Shown in pieces: positions 1 through 10,900 of a stretch of 64,000 nucleotides of DNA. Within the stretch, counting starts at the first letter, position 1. Each line of letters starts with the position of its first letter. Position numbers and translations under genes: made by a program. The DNA is taken from the NCBI RefSeq assembly GCF_036323735.1, contig NC_086021.1:163124976-163188975 (forward strand). Direction: 5' to 3'. The notes beneath the pieces are model-generated. The model ran no database searches. It was not told where the DNA came from and was given only the letters and a program-made list of their open reading frames with translations. The DNA comes from Rattus norvegicus (Eukaryota; Chordata; Mammalia; Rodentia; Muridae).

Positions 1-1956
1 ACATGACACGGCAGCAAAGAAATACCCAGAAAGGATAAAGACTCATTGAAAAGGAGAGGTAGACACCGTGAGGAATATAAGATGCTGTCCCTCCAAGCAT
101 GGCAAAGGGTTGCCAAGGGACCTAATGACTCCTGGCCTCTCAAACGACAGGCATCAACAGTTCTAGTCACTTGTGCTTTGGCAGGGTGAGGGGTGGGAGG
201 ACAAAAAAAGAGTGCCACGAAATCTTCAGTCCAAAGAGTCATAACCTACTGTCTGTGCTGCTTCTGTAGCAATGCACCAACCAGGCCACTGCCTCTCCTT
301 CATTTTGTACAAAAACATGAGCATATTCTGAAAAGAAAAAGACTGACGCGTGAGTGTTCTCGGTGCGTCCTCATCATAGATACAAACACCTTCTCGGGTT
401 CCCTGCCACCTCTCAGGATGAGTAAGGGCCTGCCCACCCAGACTGCAAGAGCTCAGGAACTTAATCTCCAGGCTAAACCTTCCTCTCCCTCTCCTTCCCC
501 TTTTCCTCCCCACCCCTTCTCCACCCCCTCCTTCTCCCTCCCTCTTCCGGGTCTCCATAGCCTCAAGAATATCCTGAGGATAAGGTCACTCACAGTACAA
601 ACTGTGAAATCTTTGAAAGTCTCTTCAAACAAGGAACAATACCTCAATGCCACGCGGCCTGGGTCCTGGAAACCTGGCTATCGCCTGCGTAGAGGCAATG
701 AAGAGAGGACAGGCACATCACCATGAAGGCGGGACCACAGGGAACTGGAAGCTCTGTGTGTTTATTGGGTGTAACACGGAGGGCAGGTTAACTAGTCCAT
801 AGGAGGTCTCTGTAGGGAGCAGTCTCAGGTTGTAACATCGGGGAGGAGAAAGCTGCAGTTGCCAGACTTCGCACACACTCATCCATCACTAGTCCATGAA
901 CACTCAGACGACTCAGACTCAGACCCCCAAGGGAAGCTTTGCCACTTCTCTTGAGCCTGGGTGACAGCTTTGTCAATTTCCCATGAGTCCATTGGCCTTG
1001 CCATCGTAGACATGACCACACCCACGTCAAAATACACATTTACTCAGTACTCCACTCACTCAGGGCTTCCTCGGCTCCTTACATGTTAACTTCTTAAAAG
1101 CACGGTAAGTCCCAGTTATAATCCCCCAGCAGTCGCAATGTTACTTTAGGTTCTGGTCTGCTTCGCGCTTCTCCTGAGACATTGTTATACACTCGCATAC
1201 ACTCGATGATTATAATCACATACTGTATTAGCGTATTTCCCCCACTGCCTCCCTTCTTAGGATTCTTCTTTTGTGTTCTGTCATATTCTCAAAATACCAC
1301 TATCAGTCCTTAAAAAAAATGTGTCTTGCTCTTCAACACAGAAAATGATGAAGACAGCTGTCTGACTGAACCAAATGGCTCTGAATACTCTGGCAGCACC
1401 CAGGGGAAGTCTGTGCCACCGTGAGGCGGAGCCCTGTGTGCATCCACCTGATGACTGGGGCGAGGGATGCCCTCAGGCCTCCATGGTCTGCACGCCCAGC
1501 TGTGCAGAATCTGTGCCTGATTCTGAAGTGGATTTGGTTGATTTGCTTGGACCGTGGTCACCAGGCACCTCATGATAGAAGAAAAATATAAGATGGCTTT
1601 CGTTCAGTCTCGAGATCCAAAAAAATGCCTGCTAGTGATTTAGTGCTTATATATGGCTCGATATCTCCCCTCACACAGAAAGATTTCAAGAGAAAGCAAG
1701 ATGCCAATGGAGTGGGTTTAATGAATGCCCAAAGTGCACACGGCCCTGAGTGGGGCCTGACTCCAGTCCCAACCACAAACTTTCTGTTTCCTGGGAATCT
1801 TACAAACAAGACTCTAAAGTTTGCTTACAGTAAAAATGTGTCTTCATTTCCTCGTGCACCCCCTCCCTATGGTTTTACCGTATCAGCTGTAATTCTATCC
1901 AGTGTGCCTTAGAAGCTAACCTATGACCTCATTTTCCAGAAAGGAAAAAGTTGAAA
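1..1956. other. Intergenic DNA, no gene recognised
   Basis: Only short open frames are present, none resembling a known family. A pyrimidine-rich tract lies at about 478-550. No SINE is recognised with confidence. Confidence 0.5.
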
Positions 1957-2146
1957 GGGGATGGGAAGGAGGCTCCACAGTTAAGAGCACTTGAAGCTCT
2001 TGCAGAAGAGCGCTGCTGGTTCCCAGCCCCTGCATGACGGCTCGCTCCAGCTCTAACCTCAGTTCCAGGGGATCTGACACCTCAGGCACCAAGCATACGT
2101 ACATTCAGGCAAACACTCACATATTAAAAAGATAAATAAATAAGTA
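1957..2146 (+). mobile_element. B2/B3-family SINE
   Basis: Diverged B2-type order: 'GTTAAGAGCACTTG', a 'CTGGTTCCCAG' stretch, 'AGTTCCAGGGGATCTGACACC', then an A-rich AAATAAATAAG tail. Confidence 0.75.
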
Positions 2147-2425
2147 AGTTTTAAATAGTGGACAAGTTCTCAGAAACCCTTTCAACAATGTCACTTGAGA
2201 AGGCATCAAAACTGTCAGTGCTTAAACACAGCTCTCACAGAGGAAGCCTGTGTGTTCACACTTGGCTGTCCTGTGCCTTTCCTAAGAGCTCACACCCCCC
2301 ACCCTCTGTACACCCTATGCTAAAGCTGTTTCCTGCTAAAGCCAAGCCCTGCTTCCCACTGACTCATTGGAAATTCTTTCCTGGGGCACAGTCAAGAATC
2401 TGGCTTCACCTGAGGTCTCTGGGGG

Positions 2426-2498
2426 AAAAAAAACAAAAAACAAAAAACAAAAAACAAAAAACAAAAAACAAAAAACAAAAAACAAAAAACAAAAAAAA
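2426..2498 (+). repeat. (AAAAAAC)n simple repeat
   Basis: About ten tandem A-rich units separated by single C residues, with no other content. Confidence 0.95.
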
Positions 2499-2629
2499 CC
2501 CTGCTACCAATGCTGTGGAGCTTTGGCTCTGCCTCTGCCACAGGCATCCTAACATGGGGCTTTCCAGGGAGCTTTCAGGCCTTGAGCACCAGACTAAGAC
2601 TGCCAAAGCACCTAGCTTCATGTCTGACA

Positions 2630-2797
2630 GGGGCCAAGCTGGTCATGCGTTCACATAACATGCACAGCACCCTGGGTTCAATCCCCAGAAATACATAAAG
2701 TGAGTGTAGTGACCCAGCACCCAGGAGGTGGAGGCAGCATGAGGCCATCCTTTCCTGTATAGGAAATCCAAGTTCAGCCTGGGCTTCATTAAGCTTT

Positions 2798-2840
<43 letters not shown>
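2630..2840 (+). mobile_element. B4 (ID plus B1 composite) SINE with (GA)n tail
   Basis: An ID-like part ('CCCTGGGTTCAATCCCCAG', near 2668) is followed by a B1-like part ('CACCCAGGAGGTGGAGGCAG', near 2720). A pure (GA)n run fills 2802-2840. Confidence 0.7.
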
Positions 2841-2841
<1 letters not shown>

Positions 2842-2969
2842 AAGCAAATCTCCACATCAGTATGTGATTTGACCTAAATGTGCAGTGGACACACGCCCAC
2901 TCATCTGCTAGACTGTAATCAGAGGCTTACTCTGCTTACCAGCCCACAGTTGTATCTACCCATCCTGCC

Positions 2970-3260
2970 CTTCCACACATGTATGTACGAGCACCACATG
3001 CATGCAGTGCCGGCACAGACCAGAAGACAGCACATGTATGATCACCTGGAGCTGGAACTTCTGGTAGTTGTGAGCCACTGTGTTGGTGCTGGGAAGGAGG
3101 GACCCAGGTCATCTGCAAAGGCATCCAATGCTCTTTTTTTTTTTTTCCGGAGCTGGGGACCGAACCCAGGGCCTTGTGCTTCCTAGGTAAGCGCTCTACC
3201 ACTGAGCTAAATCCCCAGCCGCATCCAATGCTCTTAACTCCCAAGACATCTCTCCAGCCT
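2970..3260 (-). mobile_element. B2/B3 SINE split by an ID insertion
   Basis: Reverse-strand B2 body at 2970-3135, continuing at 3221-3260 with the terminal 'AAGACATCTCTCCAGCC'. The interruption is the ID element at 3136-3220. Confidence 0.8.
3136..3220 (-). mobile_element. ID SINE with 15-bp target-site duplication
   Basis: Reverse-strand ID: poly-T, then the tRNA-like body with 'GGGGACCGAACCCAGGGCC' and 'CTCTACCACTGAGCTAAATC'. The flanks 3121-3135 and 3221-3235 are the identical 15-mer GCATCCAATGCTCTT. Confidence 0.95.
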
Positions 3261-3346
3261 ATATTTTTAAATTTTAAGGTAAATTTTATCCACAACAAAA
3301 TGTACAGATCTTTAACTGTGCGTTGGGCGTGGGGGTGCATGCTCAT

Positions 3347-3349
<3 letters not shown>

Positions 3350-3382
<33 letters not shown>
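3350..3382 (+). repeat. (TG)n microsatellite
   Basis: About 16 uninterrupted GT dinucleotides. Confidence 0.9.
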
Positions 3383-3384
<2 letters not shown>

Positions 3385-3448
3385 TGGTGGCTTGTGTGAG
3401 TGTGTTATGTGTATATAGTGTATACATACACATGTATATAGAGGTACA

Positions 3449-3613
3449 TGTGGTGGTTTGAATAAGAATGGTCACCAATAGGCTCATATTTGAACATATA
3501 GCCACCAAGGAGTAGCAGTATTTGAAAGGATTAGAAGGATTAAGGGTTGTTGGAGGAAGTGTGTCACTGGAGATGGGCTTTGAGGTTTCAAAAGTTCAGG
3601 CCAAGCCTAGAGT

Positions 3614-3672
<59 letters not shown>

Positions 3673-3816
3673 TGTGTGTTTGTGTGTGTCTCTGTCTCTC
3701 TCTCTCTCTGTGTGTGTATGTATGTGTGTCTGTCTGTCTCTGTCTCTCTGTCTGTGTATGTATGTGTGTGTGTATGTATGTTTGTGTGTCTGTCTCTATC
3801 TCTGCACCTCTCTCTC

Positions 3817-3847
<31 letters not shown>

Positions 3848-4240
3848 GTGTGTGTATGTCTGTGTGTCTGTCTGTCTCTGTCTCTCTGTGTATGTATGTA
3901 TGTTTGTGTGTCTGTCTCTATCTCTGCTCCTCTCTCTCTCTCTCTGTGTGTCTGTCTGTCTGTCTCTCTCTCTCTCTGTCTCTGTCTCTGTGTGTGTATG
4001 TGTGTCTGTCTGTCTCTGTCTCTCTGTGTATGTATATATATATGTGTGTATGTGTGTATGTTTGTGTGTCTGTCTATCTCTATCTCTGCACCTCTCTCTC
4101 TTTCTCTCTCTCTCTTTCTGCCTACAGATCAATCTATGGCTCATAGCTACTTCTCCAACATCATGCTTGCCTATGGCCATATTCCTTACTACCATACTTC
4201 CTGCCGTAATGATAGTGGACTAAAAGTCTGAAACTGTAAG
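3449..4240 (+). mobile_element. Rodent dispersed repeat (5' part), internally expanded by microsatellite
   Basis: Begins 'TGTGGTGGTTTGAATAAGAA', passes 'GGAGGAAGTGTGTCACTGG' and 'GGGCTTTGAGGTTTCAAAAG', and resumes after a 500-bp TC/TG expansion with 'ATAGTGGACTAAA' and 'TGAAACTGTAAG'. I recognise this as a common rodent interspersed repeat but am not certain of its RepeatMasker name. Its 3' end continues beyond an LTR insertion at about 4709. Confidence 0.65.
3617..4122 (+). repeat. Compound (TC)n/(TG)n/(TCTG)n microsatellite, about 500 bp
   Basis: Alternating blocks of CT, TG, TCTG and TGTA repeats. All frames on both strands stay open over long stretches because of the repeat; none is a real gene. 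Confidence 0.95.
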
Positions 4241-4708
4241 TTGAAAGTGAGAGTGGGGAGACTCTCACTCAAATCTCGGGAAGACGCAACCCCCAAGAAC
4301 TCATGAGAGACCGTCCTTGCTATAATCACACAAGGTTTATTGATAGGAACCAGTGCACTGGGGTCAAGACTCGTATCCCATGCAGGGGTAGAGGAGTTCG
4401 ACCCCGAGTAGCTGGGAGAAGGGGTATTTAAAGGACGAAACCACAACCCAAGGGAATAGGGAGGATGTCATTGGAAAATGTCAAGAATACCAGTGAAAAA
4501 TACAGGGGAAACTCCCTGTTTCTCAAGATTGTTCTTTAAGATTTTAATCTAACTTTATGGTCAGTGAACAGAGCTGCTAAACCAGCTGGTGTAATCATCA
4601 GTTCTATGGTCAGTCAAGTTCCTGGAACAGAGTCACTGAACTGACTAACCTACATTTTTGGCTTGACTCTGTTTGCTAGGGGGTCTGAATTTTCCTTGGT
4701 CCTTCAAG
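4241..4708 (-). mobile_element. Solitary endogenous-retrovirus LTR (nested)
   Basis: On the minus strand the order is a TATA-like TTTAAATACC, then AATAAA (reverse complement near 4338), then an R/U5-like stretch with 'GGGGGTTGCGTC' and 'GAGTGAGAGTCTCCCC'. The ends carry short inverted TTGAA/TTCAA. It interrupts the surrounding repeat, which resumes at about 4709 ('GCCTTGGTCATGGTGTCTCT'). No retroviral coding region is attached. Class and family not determined. Confidence 0.6.
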
Positions 4709-4790
4709 GCAAGCCTACAAAGATTTCTTTTTTAAGAGATGCCTTGGTCATGGTGTCTCTTCACAGCAGTAGAGCAGTGACTCAGCCAGT
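4709..4790 (+). mobile_element. 3' part of the dispersed repeat interrupted by the LTR
   Basis: 'GCCTTGGTCATGGTGTCTCT', 'TCACAGCAGTAGAGCAGTGA' continues the element that starts at 3449. Confidence 0.55.
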
Positions 4791-4864
4791 ATGCATGTGC
4801 ATGCATGTGCAGAGAGACTAGAGAATACTGAGTGCCTATCAGTCTGCTTATGTTGCTCTGAGAT

Positions 4865-5068
4865 AGAGTCCTCCATTGAACCTGAAGCTAGGTTGACAGC
4901 CAGCAAGGACCAGCCATTCTCCTGTGTGCACCCTGCCCCTTCACACTTCCACATCTCTGGGGTTGTAAGTACTCATACTCAGCCCTTTATGGATTCTGGA
5001 GATGTGAACTCAGATCCTCAACTCACACAGCAAACGCTCTTACCCACTGAGCCATCAGCTCTGGGCAT
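4865..5068 (-). mobile_element. B2/B3-family SINE
   Basis: Ends 'CGCTCTTACCCACTGAGCCA' 'TCAGCTCTGGGC', the reverse complement of a B2/B3 head. Confidence 0.65.
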
Positions 5069-5798
5069 CCATCATGTGTATACTTGGTTTTCTTCAACAT
5101 TTTAAGAGTTACACTAACCCACTTTCCACCAACATTTCTTGAACCCCCTCTGAGTATCAAACTAATGTATTTTCTTAGTACACGTTAGTCGGGGGTAGAA
5201 CCATTACTGTGATTCGTATGCGTAGAGCGGATGGTTAGTTGACTTTGTCATGTGCCTATTCCCAATGGGACAGGGAAAGGCAAACAATCACACATAAACG
5301 CATTAGTGACCTCACTGTAGGAGGAGCCCACCAAATGGGAAGAAGTGCAGGAAGGCAGTCTTTAAGGAAGGGACAGCCAAGGAGATGCCTAAATAACAGA
5401 GGATGCCAGGACACCTTCCACTTGGACAATGAGCCTCCGTCTCCCTAGCTCTGTCACAAGAATGCCATCTTCCTCACAGGCTCTGGTGGGGATTAACTCA
5501 GGTGTGCTGTGTGTCCCTTGTCCCTGTGAGACACACAGGCAGGAAAGTGCTGTCCCACTTGCATCTGCTGCAGCTGTGCAAGCTCTTGGATCCATCCTGG
5601 ATCCTACTGAGTGGCGTTCTGGGTGCTGGAGATGCCATGAATCTAATGGCGTCTTCCTCAGGGAGTTCACAGCTCAGAGGGTAAGACAGTGTCAGAACAA
5701 GGTGACTGGAGCTGTAGGGAGGCTTGCTAGGAAGGACCTTCATGACTTCTTGGTGGGACACTAATGCCTAGGCTTCAAGAAGGGGGAGATACCTAAAC

Positions 5799-5802
<4 letters not shown>

Positions 5803-5862
<60 letters not shown>
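5803..5862 (+). repeat. (CT)n microsatellite
   Basis: Thirty near-pure CT dinucleotides, followed by a CT-rich tail to about 5938. Confidence 0.95.
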
Positions 5863-5864
<2 letters not shown>

Positions 5865-5924
5865 TGTGTCTGTTTCCTCCTCCCTCCAGTCTTCCCTCTC
5901 TCTGTCTCTCTCATTCTCTCTGTG

Positions 5925-6087
5925 TGTCTCTCTCTCTGATGAGGTCTTATGTACCTCAAGTTAGCCTCAAACTCCCTCTATGGTTAAAAATAACCTTGAA
6001 CTTCTGACTCTTCTGCCTTGAGTTCAAACTCAGAGCTCTGTTCACATTAGGCAAGTACTCTTCCTACTGAGCTACACCCGAGCCCTT
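5925..6087 (-). mobile_element. B4 (ID_B1) SINE
   Basis: Reverse B1-like segment ('AGTTAGCCTCAAACTCCCTC') followed by a reverse ID-like segment ('CCTACTGAGCTACACCCGAG'). Confidence 0.65.
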
Positions 6088-6389
6088 AGGCTGAGTCTTA
6101 AAAAGACAAATGGGACATCTCCAGAGCTGTGAGAGCAAGAGTGCCTTTCAAGTGAGAAAACAGCTACGTAGGAGCAAAGGAAAATGAACTGCTTGACAGA
6201 ACGCAGGAGAACTAGTCACATCAGTGTAGAGGGGGAAACCTGGAAAATTCAAGACTGGGCAAAGATGGGCTAAACCCATGGAGGATTTAAATTTAGCAGC
6301 CAGACTTTGTCCTGAGAGTCACAAGGCATCAGTGGCATGCCTTTTAAAGATGGTGTTAGCCCACACACACAAGACCTGACATTATCCAA

Positions 6390-6960
6390 TGTTAGTGAAA
6401 GAATGGGCTGACAAAATTCCTATAAACTGCAAGTGAAAACGTAGGGTGGTGTAACCACTTTAGAAAAGGTTCTGTAAGTTTCTTATAAAGCTAATCAAAC
6501 ACTGAGCCCCGTGACCCAACAATTCCATCCCAGGAGAAATAAAGCATATTCACAAATTGATGGGCATGAAGTATTTATAGAAAGTATGAAACTCCCTAGG
6601 GGCCACTTGAAAGAAGAATAAATTAGCACATTTTGGTGAATTTATACAATGGGAGACTGTGTCCCCATCAAGAGGATCAGCTGCAGCCCAGAGGCACCAA
6701 AGCAGCATCAGAGATAACACACGAGTGAGTGGGACTGAGATGTGCCCACGTGTTTGAAACCATCCAACAGACTAGACTAATCGATGGTGGGGAAAAGATA
6801 GATCTGATCCCTGCTGTGGAAGCTCAAGAGGTACTGGAAGGATTACAAGGGACAGGACATCTCTTGGGTGACATTCTGAATCCTGACAGGAAGGGGAGGG
6901 AGTTACACAGGTATATACCTTTTGTCAAAGCTTTCCCAGTCAAATTGTATGCTCTGTTTT
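6390..6960 (+). mobile_element. Old L1 3'-end fragment
   Basis: Diverged but collinear with mammalian L1 tail sequence: 'GTTTCTTATAAAGCTAATCA', 'GACCCAACAATTCCATCCCA', 'GTGAATTTATACAATGGGAG', 'TATACCTTTTGTCAAAGCTT'. Short open frames here are not genes. Confidence 0.6.
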
Positions 6961-7432
6961 TCTCTGTGACACTTTGCTAACCTGATTTTCTGCAGAATGA
7001 TGATTGATGTCAGCCACAATGTCATAAGAGTGGCAGTCATGAGCATCACACAGACGACGCAGTCCCTAGGACTGTTTTATTGTTTCCAGAATGTTCTCTT
7101 GTCTAAGACTTGGTACCAGCCATGTCAGGCATTGTGGCGATCTCACCCAGGGTCCATTCACGTCATACTTCATACCTGCGGGCTTCCTTTTGTATCTGGG
7201 TAGCTTTGAAAAGGCAATTCATCAGGCTGATACCCCCCATCTGTACTGTGAGTTTAAACCCCTCCAGTCAACAGTTGCTTTGAGGTCCAAAGAGTGATGT
7301 CCAGTTCCAGAGCTAGGGCCTGACTTTGATTTCCCCAGCCCCAGCTCACCAGGATGTCAGAGGTGACTAGTATCAGCTGAACCCAGATACTCAACAAAGA
7401 GAACTATATGGTGGCCCCTCTCTGAGCTGAAA

Positions 7433-8287
7433 CTAGACTGTTAGCAAATATTGAACTCCACCACCAGAGTATCGAGGGAAAGGGCACAGACGTTTGCAAC
7501 TTTCTTTGAAATCGCTCCACCAGTACCATAGGCAGGTGTCAGAGAATAAAGCAAGTGCAGTCAGGTATCCATGGTGACACAAAAGCACCCAATATACTCT
7601 TGGGAAATTCTCACAGTAAGTTACCAGGGTTAGGCAAGATGGCTGTGGTAACAATGACAAGAAATGGCAGGTGGGGTGGAAGTCAGGGATGCCTATGAAG
7701 AATAAATTAGGGGACCTGAGGAAGACCTGAGCTGCAGAGGTAGAGAGGAGAGGTAGACAGAGACACCATTTGTGATGTGACAGAAACAAGGTGGAAAAAT
7801 GACCAGAAGTCGGGTCTACTCTGCAAAGAAATGGGACTTTCTCTGTCAGGAGCATCAGAGCTGCATAAAGAGGGGTGAAGACAAGAGAGGGCACACTGGA
7901 GGGAGCAGTGGCAGGATCAAGGTCAGTCCCCCACATTTTGGTGGTGAACTTGGCTTGCCTTTGTCTAGGGGTTGAACCCCTTGGTGCCTCCTTCTCCTGG
8001 ATGACCTGGTGACCGAATGAGTAAATGTTAGCACAGGAACCCAACCCTATAAAGGGGGCCATGAGGGAGGTTCCCCTGTGCACCCCGCTGGCCCCCAGGG
8101 CATCAGGCCAAGCAAACACCAAGGTATTCAAAGCCCTAGGAGGGCCCAGGCCCCAGAACAGGTGCAGAGGTGAGAGAATTTGCTTCGCTTGGGTCTTAGA
8201 GGCTCTGCTCCTGGACACCCCAAGGTGAGAGACTGCAATCCGGGTGTCATGCACTTGGGATGTGCTCTGTGCATTGCTGGCACTCAA
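7433..8287 (-). other. 284-codon open stretch, doubtful coding
   Basis: The longest non-repeat open frame in the window that does not belong to the two genes. It is rich in Ser, Leu, Pro, His and Cys, without a domain I recognise. The first codon in frame is TTG rather than ATG; the first ATG lies about 75 codons in. I see no promoter, splice pattern or poly(A) signal that would make it a gene. Chance opening in GC-moderate DNA is the simplest explanation. Confidence 0.2.
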
Positions 8288-8519
8288 TATCTTGGGGAGG
8301 CTTTTCTAGAATCTATGCCGCGATGGCATTGTGGCACCGTGGCACTGTCAGGTGGCACTCTGGCACCATCGAGTGGCAGTAAGCAAATGATTTCATTCCT
8401 AGTCTCTCGGTCCTTGTGGTGATAACTCAGAGAAGAGCTGGACGTGGTGCTCATGTTCTTTCCAGCACATCTCTAACCATTCATTAAATCCTCCCTTGGA
8501 GAGGACAAAGCAAGGGCCC

Positions 8520-8590
8520 AGAGTGTGGCTCAGTGGTGGGGTTCTTGCTTAGGCCTGGCTTCCGGGTTCAATCCCCAGCACCAGGTGAAG
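8520..8590 (+). mobile_element. ID-like SINE fragment
   Basis: Diverged: 'AGAGTGTGGCTCAGTGGTGG' then 'CCGGGTTCAATCCCCAGCAC'. Confidence 0.6.
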
Positions 8591-9044
8591 GAGGGGTTGG
8601 TTGCCAGAGGTCAATAACACACTTCTGTTTGCATTGAAGCTTAAATAACCATTTCCTTCCTGCCCCATGCCTGTCTAGCAAGGGCTTGCCCAAACCCCAT
8701 CCACAGGTGTCCAGATACCTGTGTCGGGTGGGGCTGCACACATGAAAACAGCAGCCATCACACCTAAACACCCAAACTTGGTTGTCACCATCATTGGCAT
8801 CGCTGTGGTCCTGTGGTTGATGGAAAGTGGCATTCTCCACTTTAGGAAGTGAGACACGATTTCCAGTTACGAGTAGAATATTGAGCTCATTCAAGCTTTG
8901 CAGTGTGGCTTTGTAGGTCAAAACGAATGTTAACAATTAAGAGTCTCAACCATTGGTAAAAAGGATCATCTGAGGAGGTTGTGGGCAGCTAAATACGGGT
9001 ACCCAGCCGACACTGGCAAAAGGTCAAGAGGGCCAGGATTGAAG

Positions 9045-9125
9045 TCACACAGACTTGAGTTCAAATCCTGGCTTCATCACTGTGTGACCTTGAATAAGTC
9101 ACCACACTAGGACTTCATCTGTGCC
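9045..9125 (+). mobile_element. MIR fragment
   Basis: 'TTGAGTTCAAATCCTGGCTT' followed by 'CACTGTGTGACCTTGAATAA', the MIR core. Confidence 0.65.
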
Positions 9126-9254
9126 ATGAGAGTTATAACTAAACCGGGCTCAGGACCAGCCACTGCCTGCTGAGCATTCAGAAACGGCAGGGCCAGTCTG
9201 TTCTGCATGCTAGGCATCCCACTTCCCCAAAGTTGAGCAGGGAGAGTGGTAGGG

Positions 9255-9530
9255 GTGTGTGTGTGTGTGTGTGTGTGTGTCTGTGTGTGTGTCTGTGTGT
9301 GTGTGTGTGTCTGTGTGTGTGTGTCTGTGTGTGTGTGTCTGTGTGTGTGTGTCTGTGTCTGTGTGTGTGTGTCTGTGTGTCTGTGTGTGTGTCTGTGTCT
9401 GTGTGTGTGTCTGTGTATGTATGTGTCTGTGTCTGTGTCTGTGTGTGTGTCTGTGTGTGTGTGTGTGTGTCTGTATCTGTGTGTGTGTGTGTGTGTCTGT
9501 GTGTGTGTGTGTGTCTGTGTGTGTGTGTTG
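9255..9530 (+). repeat. (TG)n/(TCTG)n microsatellite, about 275 bp
   Basis: TG runs broken by single TC steps. Alternating purine/pyrimidine with Z-DNA-forming potential. Confidence 0.95.
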
Positions 9531-9787
9531 GGTGGAGGGACCATCCAACTTTCAGTGGGACTAAAACTTCAGAGATAATGCCATGATGGCCTCTCCAGTT
9601 GCTTCTTGGTTCCAGTCACACACTATAAATATGGAGCACTGCGGTTTACATCAGTTTGTCTGTAGTTCACGTGATCTTGCCCGGAGAACCTTGGTCTAGA
9701 AGAATGTGTCCCCTGCTGTGTCCAAGGCGTACAGAACTCAGCTCTGCTCACACATCTAATGGCTAGCCAGCTCAGCTCTTAGCTAGA

Positions 9788-9899
<112 letters not shown>

Positions 9900-10305
9900 G
9901 GATTTCTAAAGAAACAGAAATTCCAGGAGGATGCTGGGGGTGAACCCCTAAGGCCACACGGTGAAGTCTCAGGCCGCAGCCATCTCCCTGGGCCTGCCCT
10001 GGGCTGCTGGTGAGTCCTGTCCTGGAGTAAAGTGGAAGAGGTTGCCCTGAGGAGCCATCTCCACCACAGCCAAGCAGGCTAACCTCAGAGCTCTTCTCAA
10101 TTTGAGAAACCCATCTACTCAGAAGCATCCTCCTCTCAGAGTTGCCCCATCTCCTCAGCCCCCAACGCACAGACACACCTACAAGGAGTAGTCTCAGAAG
10201 CCTGGATTTTCCAAACACTGTTTTCCTATATCCAGCCATGGACATGGACAGGAGTCTCAGTGAGTGCAGCAGTGATGTCAGAGATGCTCAGGCTGAACAT
10301 CCTTT

Positions 10306-10480
10306 GGGGCTGTAGAAATGGCTCAGCTATTTAGAGGACTAGGGCCTATGTGGTGGTTGACAACCATGGATAACTCCAGTTCCAAAAAGTCCAATGCCAT
10401 CTTCTGGACTCCACAGGGTCAGGCACATGCATGTGGTTGGTGTACATGTAGGTAAAACAAAATAAACTTTAAAAAAACTT
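10306..10480 (+). mobile_element. B2-family SINE
   Basis: 'GGGCTGTAGAAATGGCTCAG' head and 'CTTCTGGACTCCACAGGGTC' body, with an AAAATAAACTTTAAAA tail. Confidence 0.7.
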
Positions 10481-10739
10481 CCTGGGCCTAGGCCCTGCTC
10501 TAAGCTAACACTCAGAGCTTTTCAGGTCCATCCCTCGGAAGTGCGACTCAGTCAAGGTCAGACAGAGCTGACTGTCCGGAGCCCTGCCAACCCCAGACTG
10601 TAGCACAGGGAGGAGAGGACACACATCCAGGGCCACATCAGGAGGTCTGCTTTATCCAGGTGCCATAACCTTGCTTTCCACAGGATTCCAGCTCTACCAG
10701 CCTCAACAGTGGCACCTAGAGATGCACAGGGAGAGGGAG

Positions 10740-10810
10740 AAAGAGCGAAGGGAAGGAACTAATAAGAGGAGAGAGAGATAGAGAGAGATAGGACAAGGAC
10801 AAATGGGTAT

Positions 10811-10865
<55 letters not shown>

Positions 10866-10900
10866 AGGGAGAGGGAGAGAGGAAAAAGAGACTTGGAGAA
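10740..10900 (+). repeat. (GA)n microsatellite and GA-rich flank
   Basis: Pure GA at about 10812-10862 within a longer purine-rich segment. Confidence 0.9.

Noticed and set aside
3522..4223. Open frames up to 233 codons made of Ser/Leu/Cys/Val
   Set aside because: Produced by the TC/TG microsatellite; no conserved domain and similar frames open on both strands.
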